A stretch of DNA of 64,000 bases from Rhizobiales bacterium 64-17 (GTDB lineage: Bacteria; Pseudomonadota; Alphaproteobacteria; Rhizobiales; Xanthobacteraceae): assembly GCA_001899285.1 (NCBI GenBank), contig MKWA01000015.1, positions 609,205-673,204 on the forward strand, read 5' to 3'. The translations under genes were made by a program, and so were the position numbers. The notes below the pieces were generated by a model that saw only the letters and a list, made by a program, of their open reading frames with translations, was not told the origin of the DNA and did not search any database. Below, piece after piece: positions 17,637-27,395 of the stretch (positions are counted from its first letter, which is position 1; each line of letters opens with the position of its first letter).

Positions 17637-19604
17637 ATGAGTCCGCCTCGCACCGAAATTCCGCCGTCGGCGAAGGCCGTTTCCGGACGTGATTCGCTGT
17701 GGCGCATCACGCTGTCGCTCTGGCCCTATATCTGGCCGACCGACCGCCGTGACCTGAAGATCCGCGTCGCCTGGTCGGTGGTGCTGCTGGTGATCGCCAA
17801 GATCGCCACCATGGCCGTGCCGTTCACCTTCAAATGGGCGACCGACGCGCTGGCCGGGCAGGGCATGGCCGATGCCGGAACGTCCGAATGGCTCGCCTGG
17901 GTACTGGCAGCACCGATCGCCATGACGCTCGCCTATGGCGGTACCCGCATCCTGATGGCGGGCATCACGCAACTGCGCGACGGTCTGTTCGCCAAGGTGG
18001 CGATGCACGCGGTGCGCCGTCTCGCGGTGATGACGTTCGAGCATATGCACCAGTTGTCGCTGCGGTTCCATCTGGAGCGTAAAACCGGCGGGCTGACGCG
18101 GGTGCTGGAGCGCGGCCGCAACGGCATCGAGACTATCGTCCGATTGATCATCATGCAGATCGTGCCGACCGGGCTCGAACTGGCTTTGATCGTCGGCGTG
18201 CTGCTGTGGCAGTTCGACTGGCGCTATGTGGCGATCATCGTCGTCACTGTCGCGCTCTATATGGTCTTTACCTTCTACGCGACCGAGTGGCGCATCAGCA
18301 TCCGCCAGGCGATGAACGAGAGCGACACCGACGCCAATGTAAAGGCGGTCGACTCGCTGCTGAACTACGAGACGGTGAAGTATTTCAGCGCCGAGCAGCG
18401 CGAGCTGGCACGCTATGACCGCTCGATGGCACGTTACGAAACGGCGAGCGTCAGTGCCTATACGTCGCTCGCGGTGCTCAATGCCGGGCAGGCAATCATC
18501 TTCACCGGTGGCCTGACGGCGACCATGGTGCTGTGCGCCTACGGCATCGCTGCCGGCACCAAGACGGTGGGCGATTTCGTGATGATCAATGCGATGATGA
18601 TCCAGCTCTATCAGCCGCTGAACGTGATGGGCATGATTTATCGCGAGATCAAGCAGGCGGTGACGGACATCGAAATGATGTTCTCGATCCTCGGGCGCGC
18701 CCCGGAGATCGCCGATGCGCCGGGCGCGAAGCCGTTGCAGGTGACGGCCGGCGCGATCCGCTTCGAGAATGTTGTGTTCTCCTACGAGCCGGAGCGGCCG
18801 ATCCTCAAGGGCATTAGCTTCGACGTGCCGGCGGGGCGCACCGTCGCCGTTGTCGGGCCGTCCGGTGCCGGCAAGTCGACCTTGTCGCGGCTGCTCTATC
18901 GCTTCTACGACGTCACGTCAGGCCACATCACCATTGACGGTCAGGACATCAGCAAGGTGACGCAAGCGTCGCTGCGGGCGGCGATCGGTATGGTGCCGCA
19001 GGACACCGTGCTGTTCAACGATACGATCCGCTACAACATCCGTTATGGGCGCTGGGACGCGACCGATTCCGATGTGGAAGAGGCGGCCGCGCTGGCGCAG
19101 ATCGATGGATTCATCAAGCTGTCGCCGCAAGGCTACGAAACCGAGGTCGGCGAGCGCGGACTGAAACTGTCGGGCGGCGAGAAGCAGCGGGTTGCCATCG
19201 CTCGCACGATCCTAAAGGCACCTCCGATCCTGTTGCTCGACGAGGCAACCTCGGCGCTCGACAGCCACACCGAAAAGGAAATTCAGGATGCGCTGGAGCG
19301 TGTCTCGAAAAATCGGACCACGCTGGTGATTGCGCACCGGCTGTCGACGATCATCGGCGCCGACGAGATCATCGTGCTGGAAGCCGGCCGGATCGTCGAG
19401 CGTGGCACGCATGTGCAACTGCTGGCGCGCGCCGGTCTTTACGCCAGCATGTGGAATCGCCAGCGCGAAGCCGACGAGGCGCGCGAAAAGCTGGCGCTGG
19501 CTGACGATAATGCCGCACCGAACCGCAACCCGCCGCCGGTCGTTGAAGCACCCGAGCCGCCGCCGGCGGAGCCTTTACGCGAGCCGCTCGGCGCGGCGGA
19601 ATAA
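17637..19604 (+). CDS. Atm1-type ABC exporter (fused permease/ATPase)
   Basis: This 655-residue half-transporter has six transmembrane helices (residues ~30-320) and a C-terminal ATPase with Walker A GPSGAGKSTLSR, signature LSGGEKQRVAIARTIL, Walker B ILLLDEATSALD and the IAHRLSTI H-loop. The membrane sequence (NYETVKYFSAEQRELARYDR, for example) is that of the mitochondrial Atm1/ABCB7 and bacterial NaAtm1 group, which exports glutathione conjugates and heavy-metal complexes. It would act as a homodimer. A proline-rich tail of about 35 residues follows. It starts the transcription unit that continues with psd after 15 bases. Confidence 0.92.
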   Translation: MSPPRTEIPPSAKAVSGRDSLWRITLSLWPYIWPTDRRDLKIRVAWSVVLLVIAKIATMAVPFTFKWATDALAGQGMADAGTSEWLAWVLAAPIAMTLAYGGTRILMAGITQLRDGLFAKVAMHAVRRLAVMTFEHMHQLSLRFHLERKTGGLTRVLERGRNGIETIVRLIIMQIVPTGLELALIVGVLLWQFDWRYVAIIVVTVALYMVFTFYATEWRISIRQAMNESDTDANVKAVDSLLNYETVKYFSAEQRELARYDRSMARYETASVSAYTSLAVLNAGQAIIFTGGLTATMVLCAYGIAAGTKTVGDFVMINAMMIQLYQPLNVMGMIYREIKQAVTDIEMMFSILGRAPEIADAPGAKPLQVTAGAIRFENVVFSYEPERPILKGISFDVPAGRTVAVVGPSGAGKSTLSRLLYRFYDVTSGHITIDGQDISKVTQASLRAAIGMVPQDTVLFNDTIRYNIRYGRWDATDSDVEEAAALAQIDGFIKLSPQGYETEVGERGLKLSGGEKQRVAIARTILKAPPILLLDEATSALDSHTEKEIQDALERVSKNRTTLVIAHRLSTIIGADEIIVLEAGRIVERGTHVQLLARAGLYASMWNRQREADEAREKLALADDNAAPNRNPPPVVEAPEPPPAEPLREPLGAAE

Positions 19605-19619
19605 GACGGAGTTTCATTC

Positions 19620-20318
19620 ATGTCGATTGTCAACTCGATCCGTTCGCAACTGGTGCCGATCAATGCGGAGGGTTATCCGTTCATCGGCGCGTTCGCACTG
19701 GTCAGCCTGATCCTGTTCTGGATCTGGACGCCGCTCGGCTGGATCGGCACCGTACTCACGCTGTGGTGTGTGTACTTCTTCCGCGATCCGCCGCGGGTGA
19801 CGCCGGTGCGCGAGGGGCTGGTCGTCTCGCCGGCCGATGGTCACGTCAGCCTGGTGCAGCCGGCGATCCCGCCGGCCGAACTGGGGCTCGGCAACACGCC
19901 GCTGCCGCGCGTGTCGATCTTCATGAGCGTGTTCGATTGTCACGTGAACCGCAGTCCGCTGTCGGGCCGAGTCGAGCGGATCGTTTATCACCAGGGCAAG
20001 TTCATCAACGCCGACCTTGACAAGGCGAGCGAAGACAACGAGCGCAACGCGCTGGTCATCACCACGCCGTCGGCGCGCATCGCCGTCGTGCAGATCGCCG
20101 GGTTGGTGGCGCGGCGCATCCTCTGCTTCGTCCGGGAAGGGCATGCGCTGACGGCCGGCGAGCGGTTTGGCATGATCCGCTTCGGCTCGCGGCTCGACGT
20201 CTACCTGCCGGAAGGCACCATCCCGCTGGTGTCGATCGGCCAGACGGCCATCGCCGGCGAAACCGTGCTGGCCGACCTGCGCGGACAGGACGGCGACCGG
20301 GTCTATCGGATTGATTGA
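19620..20318 (+). CDS. psd: Phosphatidylserine decarboxylase (short form)
   Basis: This enzyme decarboxylates phosphatidylserine to phosphatidylethanolamine at the inner membrane. The 232-residue proenzyme has one or two N-terminal membrane helices, then [10 protein letters not shown] and [13 protein letters not shown], the catalytic HVNRSP motif, and the processing site [11 protein letters not shown], in which Ser190 becomes the pyruvoyl group of the small chain. The length matches the short bacterial form rather than the ~300-residue E. coli type. It is followed by pssA, which makes its substrate, so the two genes give a complete route to phosphatidylethanolamine. Confidence 0.95.
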   Translation: MSIVNSIRSQLVPINAEGYPFIGAFALVSLILFWIWTPLGWIGTVLTLWCVYFFRDPPRVTPVREGLVVSPADGHVSLVQPAIPPAELGLGNTPLPRVSIFMSVFDCHVNRSPLSGRVERIVYHQGKFINADLDKASEDNERNALVITTPSARIAVVQIAGLVARRILCFVREGHALTAGERFGMIRFGSRLDVYLPEGTIPLVSIGQTAIAGETVLADLRGQDGDRVYRID

Positions 20319-20386
20319 AAGTTAGCCGGGGCCGCGGCCAAAAAGCCCCGTGGTTTTGCCGCAAACTGCGATATAATTTCCGCACC

Positions 20387-21298
20387 ATGGTGTTCAATCC
20401 CATCGACCCGCAAGATACCCGTCAAGACCCGGGCGGGAGCCCGCGCCGCCGCCGTTTCAAGGCGATTCCGGTGCGCATGCTGGTGCCCAATCTGATCACG
20501 CTGCTGGCGCTCTGCGCCGGGCTCACCGCGATCCGGCTCGCCTTCGAGAACAAGCTCGATCTGGCGCTTGCCGGCATCGTCTTCGCCGCGCTGCTCGATG
20601 GCATCGACGGTCGCGTGGCGCGCATGCTCAAGGGCACGTCCAAGTTCGGTGCCGAACTCGACAGCCTTGCCGACTTCGTCAATTTCGGCGTCGCCCCGGC
20701 GCTGATCCTCTACTTCTGGGGGCTGCACGATTTCAAATCGTTCGGATGGATCGCTGCGCTGGTTTTCGCCATTTGCGGCGGGCTACGGCTGGCGCGCTTC
20801 AATGTGATGATCGACGATCCGCACAAGCCGGCCTGGGCGGGCAATTTCTTCACCGGCGTCCCGGCGCCGGCTGGCGCGATTGTCGTGCTGTTGCCGATCT
20901 ATCTGAATTTCCTCGGCGTGCCGCGCGGCTCGGCGCTTACCGCGTTCTCTCTGGTGTTCGCACTGTTCGTCGCATTCCTGATGGTGTCGCGGCTGCCGGT
21001 ATTTTCCGGAAAGCAGGTCGGCAAGCGCGTGCCGACCGAGATGGTGCTGCCGGTGTTCGTCGTCGCGGTGTTGTTCTTTGCGCTGCTGCTGGCTTATCCG
21101 TTCGAGGTGCTGACCGTCGGCACGGTTCTCTATCTCGGTGCGCTGCCGCTCGGCTGGCTCTCGTGGCAGAAGCATGCGCGCGCTGCGGCTGCGCCGCAGC
21201 CGCTGTCTCCCGATCATCCCGTCACAGATTCGCCCGCCGCTTCACCGCCGAATGCGGTCGCGCCGTCGGACACCGAGCGTCCCACCCGCCTCAACTAG
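20387..21298 (+). CDS. pssA: CDP-diacylglycerol-serine O-phosphatidyltransferase
   Basis: This inner-membrane enzyme makes phosphatidylserine from CDP-diacylglycerol and serine. The 303-residue product has the CDP-alcohol phosphotransferase signature, seen as DGIDGRVARMLKG followed by FGAELDSLADF, with the conserved Asp, Gly and Arg of the DGxxAR...G...D...D motif. About eight hydrophobic helices follow. A disordered Pro/Ala-rich tail ends the protein. The start at ATG 20387 was preferred to a TTG 24 codons upstream, which adds basic residues and lies in psd. It is encoded downstream of psd. Confidence 0.95.
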   Translation: MVFNPIDPQDTRQDPGGSPRRRRFKAIPVRMLVPNLITLLALCAGLTAIRLAFENKLDLALAGIVFAALLDGIDGRVARMLKGTSKFGAELDSLADFVNFGVAPALILYFWGLHDFKSFGWIAALVFAICGGLRLARFNVMIDDPHKPAWAGNFFTGVPAPAGAIVVLLPIYLNFLGVPRGSALTAFSLVFALFVAFLMVSRLPVFSGKQVGKRVPTEMVLPVFVVAVLFFALLLAYPFEVLTVGTVLYLGALPLGWLSWQKHARAAAAPQPLSPDHPVTDSPAASPPNAVAPSDTERPTRLN

Positions 21299-21304
21299 CG
21301 CGGT

Positions 21305-21679
21305 TTATTCGTAGAGGGCCCGCGTCAGTGTAACGGTCTCGCCGGTTTCGGCACGGCCGGTAAATCCATCTTCGCCCGCTGTCAGCCGCGCGAGCGGCAC
21401 GCTCTCGCCGTCGAGGATCGTCATCGTGCCGTTGTCGAGGTTATAGCGGCGGCTGGTGAAGAAACGGCCGGGACAGCCGCCTTCCGGTGTGATGCGCCCC
21501 TGCGGCCCGCCAGACAGCGTGAGGCCGCAGGCGGGAGCTTGCGGCATCGACAGCATCCAGCGGCCGGCGAGATCAGCCGGTGAAGCTCCGGCCACGCTCG
21601 TCGTCGCCAGTTGCTGGCTGGCGCAGCCAGTCAGCGACAACAGAAAGCCGGCGGCCAAGGCGCCGCCGGCTTTTTTCAT
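21305..21679 (-). CDS. AprI/Inh-like protease inhibitor lipoprotein
   Basis: This is a 124-residue lipoprotein with a signal peptide ending in the lipobox LTGCAS, so Cys is lipid-modified and the protein is anchored in a membrane, probably the outer one. The mature part (AGRWMLSMPQAPACGLTLSGG, then GGCPGRF, and RLTAGEDGFTGRAETGETV) resembles the AprI/Inh family of small inhibitors of serralysin-type metalloproteases. No serralysin gene lies nearby, so its target is unclear. The start at 21679 is MKKAGG; three more in-frame codons upstream add nothing. It sits 23 bases after mmsA on the same strand. Confidence 0.72.
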   Translation of the reverse strand: MKKAGGALAAGFLLSLTGCASQQLATTSVAGASPADLAGRWMLSMPQAPACGLTLSGGPQGRITPEGGCPGRFFTSRRYNLDNGTMTILDGESVPLARLTAGEDGFTGRAETGETVTLTRALYE

Positions 21680-21702
21680 GCGCTGCGCTGGCGTGCGAAT
21701 GA

Positions 21703-23199
21703 TCACGCCATGGTCGGAATGACGAACTCGGCGCCTTCCTTGGTGCCGGAGGGCCAGCGCTGGGTGATCGTCTTGGTCTTGGTATAGAAGCGGATCGAAT
21801 CCGGTCCGTGCTGGTTGAGGTCGCCGTAACCGGACCGCTTCCAGCCGCCGAAGGTGTGATAGGCGAGCGGCACCGGGATCGCGAAGTTGACGCCGACCAT
21901 GCCGACATTGACGCGGTTGGAGAAATCGCGCGCGGTGTCGCCGTCGCGGGTGAAGATCGAGACGCCATTGCCGTATTCATGATCGGACGGCAGCCGGAGT
22001 GCCTCTTCGTAATCCTTGGCGCGGACCACCGACAGAACCGGGCCGAAGATTTCTTCCTTGTAGATCGTCATGTCCGGCGTGACGTGATCAAACAGGCAGC
22101 CGCCAATGAAGTTGCCGTTCTCGTAGCCCTGGAGCTTGAAGTTGCGGCCGTCGACCAGGAGCTTGGCGCCTTCCTTCACGCCGGCGTCGACATAGCTCTT
22201 CACCTTGTTGAGCAGCGCCTTCGTGACCATCGGGCCATAGTCGGCCTGCGGATCGTTGGAGGGGCCGACCTTGAGGCTTTCCACGCGCGGGATCAGTTTC
22301 TTGACGAGGAGGTCTGCGGTCTTCTCGCCGACCGGGACCGCCACCGAGATCGCCATGCAGCGTTCTCCGGCCGAGCCGTAGCCCGCGCCGATCAGCGCAT
22401 CGACCGCCTGATCCATGTCGGCATCCGGCATGATGACCATATGGTTCTTGGCGCCGCCGAAGCACTGGACGCGCTTTCCGTTGGCGCAGCCCTTCGCATA
22501 GATGTACTCGGCGATATCGGACGAACCGACGAAGCCGATCGCCTTCACGCGCCGATCGTCGAGCAGCGCATCGACCGCGACCTTGTCGCCGTTGACGACG
22601 TTGAGCACGCCCGGCGGCAGGCCGGCTTCCAGGAACAGCTCGGCGATGCGCATCGGCACGCCCGGATCGCGCTCCGACGGCTTGAGGATGAAGGAATTGC
22701 CGCAGGCGATCGCCGGCGCGCATTTCCAGAGCGGGATCATCGCCGGGAAGTTGAACGGGGTGATGCCGGCGACGACACCGAGCGGCTGACGCAGCGAATA
22801 GAGATCAGTGCCGGTGCCGGCGCTGTCGCTGTGCTCGCCCTTCATCAGATGCGGGATACCGCAGGCAAACTCGACGACTTCGAGGCCGCGCTGGATGTCG
22901 CCCTTGGCGTCGGCGAAGGTCTTTCCGTGCTCGGAGGAGAGCAGGCGGGCGAGGTCGTCATATTCCTTCTGGACCAACTCCAGAAACTTGAACATCACGC
23001 GGGCGCGGCGCTGCGGGTTGACAGCGGCCCAGACCCGCTGCGCTTCCTCGGCATTGGCAACGGCCTGCTCGACCTCGGCCACGGAGGCGAGGGCGACCTT
23101 GGCCTGGACCTCACCGGTGTTCGGGTTGAACACGTCGCTTGACCGGCCGGATGTCCCCTTGACCGCCTTGCCGCCGATAAAATGGCCGATATCCCGCAT
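21703..23199 (-). CDS. mmsA: Methylmalonate-semialdehyde dehydrogenase (CoA-acylating)
   Basis: This enzyme converts methylmalonate semialdehyde and malonate semialdehyde to propionyl-CoA or acetyl-CoA with NAD+ and CoA, in valine, inositol and beta-alanine breakdown. The 498-residue product has the MmsA N-terminus (IGHFIGGKAVKGTSGRS), GVVAGITPFNFPAMIPLWKC, the LPPGVLNVVNGDK loop and the catalytic Cys281 in SAGERCMAISVAV. The start at 23199 has GAGGAGATCGAGG upstream and gives the family's usual length, while an upstream in-frame start adds 47 unconserved basic residues. It is not next to other valine genes here. Confidence 0.94.
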   Translation of the reverse strand: MRDIGHFIGGKAVKGTSGRSSDVFNPNTGEVQAKVALASVAEVEQAVANAEEAQRVWAAVNPQRRARVMFKFLELVQKEYDDLARLLSSEHGKTFADAKGDIQRGLEVVEFACGIPHLMKGEHSDSAGTGTDLYSLRQPLGVVAGITPFNFPAMIPLWKCAPAIACGNSFILKPSERDPGVPMRIAELFLEAGLPPGVLNVVNGDKVAVDALLDDRRVKAIGFVGSSDIAEYIYAKGCANGKRVQCFGGAKNHMVIMPDADMDQAVDALIGAGYGSAGERCMAISVAVPVGEKTADLLVKKLIPRVESLKVGPSNDPQADYGPMVTKALLNKVKSYVDAGVKEGAKLLVDGRNFKLQGYENGNFIGGCLFDHVTPDMTIYKEEIFGPVLSVVRAKDYEEALRLPSDHEYGNGVSIFTRDGDTARDFSNRVNVGMVGVNFAIPVPLAYHTFGGWKRSGYGDLNQHGPDSIRFYTKTKTITQRWPSGTKEGAEFVIPTMA

Positions 23200-23553
23200 C
23201 CTCGATCTCCTCTGCCTCTCGGCCACGCTCAGACGCGCTGCCTCGGCGATCCTTTTAATGGGTTTTGCTGGCCGGTCACGGACGACTTGACGTGCGCCCG
23301 CAAGCGGCCGGTCTGTTTGACCCTTTGTTTTTGCCATCACTTTCGGCGCAAGTCATTGATTTTATTCATGGTCGCTGGCTATCGACTATAGACATAAATC
23401 GAATAGACGACGTGTTTGCACCATCAGCCTTGGTGCAAGCCATCATTCAAACCGCGGGAAATCGCGGTTAACGCCGCTTTAATCGGGCCGATCTAGGTTT
23501 AGGGGACCACCCGAGCGGCATTTTCTAAGCGCTTTTTCGACGGAGCAGATCGC

Positions 23554-24336
23554 ATGGATATCACCACCGGCCTTGGGCTGATCGCCGGTGTGATCACGAT
23601 CGTCACGCTCATTCTGATGGGCGGCGATCTGCGCATGTTCTACGACATGCACGCCATCATCATCATTTTCGGCGGTTCGTTCTCCGCGACACTGATCCGC
23701 TTTCCGTTGGTGGCGATCCTGCACGGCCTGCCGCTCGGCATGAAGTTCGCCTTCACGATGCGGCGCACGACCCAGCGCGAACTGGTCGACGAAATCGCCG
23801 GTCTGGCCGAGATTGTCCGCAAGCAGGGGCCGATCGGGCTGGAGAAGGCAACGGTCGACGATCCGTTTCTCGCCAAGGGTATCCGCTTCGTTGCCGACGG
23901 TTATGACGGCGACTTCATCCGCGACAATCTGGAGCGCGACCGCGACAACTTCCTGACCCATCTCGACGAAGGGCAGAAGATCTACCGCGCCATCGGCGAT
24001 TGCGCGCCGGCCTTCGGCATGATCGGCACGCTGCTCGGCATGGTGCAAATGTTCGCCAACATGACCGATCCGTCCAAGCTCGGCCCGTTCATGGCGGTCG
24101 CGTTGCTTGCGACGCTCTACGGCGCGCTGGTCGCCAACCTGTTCTGTCTCCCGATCGCCGACAAACTGCACGTCAAGCTGGTCGACGAGGAGGTCAACCG
24201 CACGCTGATCATCGACGGCGTGCTGATGATGCGCGAAGCAAAGAGCCCGACGCTGGTGCGTGAGATGCTGCTCGCCTATCTGCCCGAGAAGCATCGTCAC
24301 AGTGCCGATGAAGAGGCAGCTGCCGTCGCGGCTTAA
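23554..24336 (+). CDS. motA: MotA/PomA-type flagellar motor proton channel subunit
   Basis: This 260-residue inner-membrane stator subunit has four helices and a large cytoplasmic loop, as in the PomA/MotA family. The first helix pair is MDITTGLGLIAGVITIVTLI and MHAIIIIFGGSFSATLIRFP, and the second half contains the conserved prolines in CAPAFGMIGTLLGMVQMF and LVANLFCLPIADKL. It is the short, PomA-like form. With MotB it forms the ion-driven stator that drives the flagellum. The region upstream is AT-richer than its surroundings (about 23340-23400). No flagellar structural genes lie in the window. Confidence 0.92.
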   Translation: MDITTGLGLIAGVITIVTLILMGGDLRMFYDMHAIIIIFGGSFSATLIRFPLVAILHGLPLGMKFAFTMRRTTQRELVDEIAGLAEIVRKQGPIGLEKATVDDPFLAKGIRFVADGYDGDFIRDNLERDRDNFLTHLDEGQKIYRAIGDCAPAFGMIGTLLGMVQMFANMTDPSKLGPFMAVALLATLYGALVANLFCLPIADKLHVKLVDEEVNRTLIIDGVLMMREAKSPTLVREMLLAYLPEKHRHSADEEAAAVAA

Positions 24337-24362
24337 GCCCGCGCCGGCGCTGAGCACGCTTC

Positions 24363-25187
24363 ATGGCGAAGAAACGCGGCGGACATGCAGGCGGACACGG
24401 TTGGTTCGTAACGTTCGCCGATCTTATGGCTCTGCTGATGAGCTTCTTCGTCATGCTCGTCGCGTTCTCGACCCAGGATCAGGCGAAGCTGCAAGTCGTC
24501 GCCGGCTCGATGCGCGATGCATTCGGCGTGCAGGATAAGGTCCGCTATTCGGGCATCGTCGAGATTCCCGGATTGCCAACGCGGCCGCGGCTCAAGAACG
24601 CCGCGAACATCACGCCGGATGAAGCGTCGGCGACGCCGAGCGCGGACGAGAAAGACCACAACCGCACCTATGGCGCGCGGCTCGATCAGGATCGGCAGTT
24701 CGCGCTGGCGGCCGCATCGCTGCGCCAGGCGCTGCAGGACTTGCCCGAGATCAACGAAGCCTCGAAACATGTGATGATCGAGGAAACCAAGAACGGTCTC
24801 AACATCGAAATCGTCGATCAGGATGGCCGCTCGATGTTCGCGGAAGGCTCGAAGGAGCCAAACGAACGTACGCGCAAATTGATCGCCAAAATGACGCCGG
24901 CGCTCAAACAAATGCCGTACCGCCTGTCGATCACCGGCCACACCGCGACGACCCGGATACCACCGAAGCCGGGTTACGGTGCCTGGGAACTTTCCGCCGA
25001 CCGGGCCAATGCGATCCGGCAGATTCTGGAGCAGGAAGGGCTGCGTTCCGGGAATATCTTTATGGTGGCAGGCAAGTCCGATACGGAACCGCTGTTTCCG
25101 GACAATCCCTCCCTGTCCTCAAACCGGCGCGTCACCATCACTTTGATGCGGGAAGCTCCGCCGATACCGGTCGATTTCCGGCCCTGA
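24363..25187 (+). CDS. motB: MotB-type stator subunit
   Basis: This 274-residue protein has a single N-terminal transmembrane helix holding the ion-carrying Asp20 (WFVTFADLMALLMSFFVMLV). A periplasmic linker follows, then a C-terminal OmpA-like peptidoglycan-binding domain (residues ~160-265: SITGHTATTR, WELSADRANAIRQILEQEG, NRRVTITL). It anchors the MotA ring to the cell wall. It is 26 bases downstream of motA and surely cotranscribed. Because no other flagellar gene is near, the pair could be a second stator or belong to a dispersed flagellar system. Confidence 0.93.
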   Translation: MAKKRGGHAGGHGWFVTFADLMALLMSFFVMLVAFSTQDQAKLQVVAGSMRDAFGVQDKVRYSGIVEIPGLPTRPRLKNAANITPDEASATPSADEKDHNRTYGARLDQDRQFALAAASLRQALQDLPEINEASKHVMIEETKNGLNIEIVDQDGRSMFAEGSKEPNERTRKLIAKMTPALKQMPYRLSITGHTATTRIPPKPGYGAWELSADRANAIRQILEQEGLRSGNIFMVAGKSDTEPLFPDNPSLSSNRRVTITLMREAPPIPVDFRP

Positions 25188-25329
25188 GCAGCCATTTTCC
25201 GCTGAAAATTCATATCGGTTGTGCGGCGACCTGATAGGCGCGGTCGGCGGGCATGATATAAGCGCGTCCTTGCGCAACCGGCCCTTTCGGGGCGCTGATC
25301 GAGGCCCGAGAGGGGCTTAAGCGGGACGA

Positions 25330-27237
25330 ATGACGCAGACGACCAACGACGCCGCGCCACAGGAAGCCGCAACTCCGCCGACCCCTCCCAGCGTCTTGGC
25401 GCTGGCGCTCGGCAGTGTCGGGGTGGTCTACGGCGATATCGGCACCAGCCCGCTCTATGCGTTCCGAGAGGCGGTTCACGCGGCGAGCGCCGAGCATGGA
25501 TTGACGCGCGAGGTCGTGCTCGGCGTCCTGTCGCTGATCCTGTGGTCGCTGATCATCACGGTGACGCTGAAATACGTCCTGGTGCTGCTGCGCGCCGACA
25601 ACAACGGGGAGGGCGGAACGCTCTCGCTGACGGCGCTGGCGACCCGCGCGCTTGGCCGGCGCACGGCGCTGGTCTTTCTGCTCGGTGTGATCGGCGCCGC
25701 GATGTTTCTCGGCGACAGCGTCATCACGCCGGCGATTTCCGTGCTCTCGGCGGTGGAAGGTCTGAAGCTCGTCAACCCCGGTTTCGCCGATTATGTGGTG
25801 CCGATCTCCTTGCTGATCCTGGTCGGCCTTTTCGCGGCGCAAAGTCATGGCACGGCGCGCGTCGCGGCGCTGTTCGGCCCGATCATGGCGATCTGGTTTG
25901 TCACCATCGCCATCGCCGGGCTGCTGCATATCGGCGACGATCCACGCGTCCTCTATGCGATCAATCCGCAATATGCGGTCGCCTTTGTCGCGCAACACGG
26001 CCATATCGGCCTGATCGCGCTTGGCGCGGTGTTCCTGTGCGTCACCGGCGGCGAAGCCTTATATGCGGATCTTGGCCATTTCGGTCGCAAGCCGATCCAG
26101 GTCGCGTGGTTGTCGCTGGTGTTGCCGGCGCTGCTGCTCAACTATTTCGGGCAGGGCGCGCGGGTTCTGTCCGATGCGTCGGCGCTGGAAAATCCGTTCT
26201 TCCGTTTGTTGCCGGACGTGATGGTGATGCCGATGGTGATCCTCGCCACGGCAGCCACCGTGATCGCCAGCCAGGCGGTCATCACCGGCGCTTATTCGCT
26301 GGTGCATCAGGCGATCCAGCTTGGTCTCCTGCCGCGGCTCGCGATCCTGCACACCTCCGCCTCGCATGTCGGGCAAATCTACATTCCGCGCGTGACCATC
26401 GCGCTGTTCATCGGCGTCGTGCTGCTGATCGGTTTGTTCCGCACGTCGAGCGCTCTCTCGCATGCCTACGGCATCGCGGTGGCGACGACGATGGTGGTCG
26501 ATGGTTTGCTGGCGTTCATCGTCGCGTGGAAATTGTGGAAGCTGAAGCTGTGGCAGGCGGCGCTGCTGATGGTGCCGTTTATCTTCGTCGACATGGTGTT
26601 TTTCTCGGCGAACTTGCTGAAGCTGTTTGAGGGCGCGTGGGTGCCGATCCTGTTTGGCGCGGTGATGGTGCTGCTGATCCTGACCTGGCGCCGCGGTACC
26701 AATCTCCTGTCCAGCAAGACCCGCCGGACCGAGGTGCCGCTCGATACCTTGCTGCGCAGTCTCGAGAAGAAGCCGCCGCATATCGTTCCGGGAACGGCCG
26801 TGTTCTTCACCAGCACCCCGGACTTCGCGCCGACCGCGCTGTTGCACAATCTCAAGCACAACAAGGTGCTGCACGAAAAGAACGTCATCCTGACGATCCA
26901 TGTCTCCGACACGCCGCGCGTGTCCGAGGACGAGCGGGTGCAGATTGCGCCGGTGTCCGAGCGTTTCCAGCGCGTGGTGCTGCGGTTCGGCTACATGGAA
27001 GAGCCGAACGTGCCCAAGGCGTTGGCGATCGCCCGCAAACACGGCTGGCAGTTCGACATCATGTCGACGTCGTTCTTCCTGTCGCGGCGGGCGCTCAAGC
27101 CGTCGCCGCAGTCCGGCATGCCGGCGTGGCAGGACCGCCTGTTCATCGGTCTGGCACGCACGTCGAGCGATGCCACCGACTTCTTCCAGATTCCGACCGG
27201 CCGCGTGGTCGAAGTCGGCACCCAGGTGACCATCTAG
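25330..27237 (+). CDS. kup: Kup-type potassium transporter
   Basis: This 635-residue inner-membrane protein takes up K+ with protons. The N-terminal signature [21 protein letters not shown], containing the conserved GDIGTSPLY, and SLIFWSLI-like helix regions are characteristic of the KUP/HAK/KT family. Twelve or so hydrophobic segments cover residues ~15-460, and a soluble C-terminal domain of about 170 residues follows. The length is that of standard bacterial Kup proteins. Its stop is immediately followed by copy 2 of the palindromic repeat. It appears to be a single gene. Confidence 0.96.
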   Translation: MTQTTNDAAPQEAATPPTPPSVLALALGSVGVVYGDIGTSPLYAFREAVHAASAEHGLTREVVLGVLSLILWSLIITVTLKYVLVLLRADNNGEGGTLSLTALATRALGRRTALVFLLGVIGAAMFLGDSVITPAISVLSAVEGLKLVNPGFADYVVPISLLILVGLFAAQSHGTARVAALFGPIMAIWFVTIAIAGLLHIGDDPRVLYAINPQYAVAFVAQHGHIGLIALGAVFLCVTGGEALYADLGHFGRKPIQVAWLSLVLPALLLNYFGQGARVLSDASALENPFFRLLPDVMVMPMVILATAATVIASQAVITGAYSLVHQAIQLGLLPRLAILHTSASHVGQIYIPRVTIALFIGVVLLIGLFRTSSALSHAYGIAVATTMVVDGLLAFIVAWKLWKLKLWQAALLMVPFIFVDMVFFSANLLKLFEGAWVPILFGAVMVLLILTWRRGTNLLSSKTRRTEVPLDTLLRSLEKKPPHIVPGTAVFFTSTPDFAPTALLHNLKHNKVLHEKNVILTIHVSDTPRVSEDERVQIAPVSERFQRVVLRFGYMEEPNVPKALAIARKHGWQFDIMSTSFFLSRRALKPSPQSGMPAWQDRLFIGLARTSSDATDFFQIPTGRVVEVGTQVTI

Positions 27238-27238
27238 G

Positions 27239-27283
27239 GCGTGATCCGGAAAAGTGGGAACCGGTTTTCCGCAAAGATCACGT
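27239..27283. repeat. Intergenic palindromic repeat, copy 2
   Basis: This is an imperfect palindrome directly after the kup stop. The outer arms GCGTGATC and GATCACG and the inner GGAAAAGTGG...AACCGGTTTTCCGC match copy 1 at 4831 in plan and mostly in sequence. Both copies lie immediately after the stop codon of a gene and before a gene on the same strand, so a role in mRNA stability or intercistronic processing is conceivable. Confidence 0.85.
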
Positions 27284-27395
27284 TCCCCAAAAAACGGGCC
27301 ACGAGCCGCTTCAATTTCCACGATTCCGACTCTAGCGGGCGTTGCCGGGTTGCCCTAGAACGGGCGCCAACAGCCCTGTCACGGAGTGTGTTGCG

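Noticed and set aside
21649..21678. Hairpin GCCGGCGGC/GCCGCCGGC followed by a run of six T on the plus strand
   Set aside because: It looks like an intrinsic terminator for pssA but lies 350 bases past its stop, inside the start of the opposite-strand AprI-like lipoprotein gene, whose Lys-Lys-Ala-Gly-Gly-Ala codons create it. Possibly functional, but more likely coincidental.
27251..27281. GGAAC at 27258 upstream of the rhodanese gene as an EcfG site
   Set aside because: The only CGTT lies 19 bases later, outside the 16-17-base spacing, and the GGAAC is part of the palindromic repeat.
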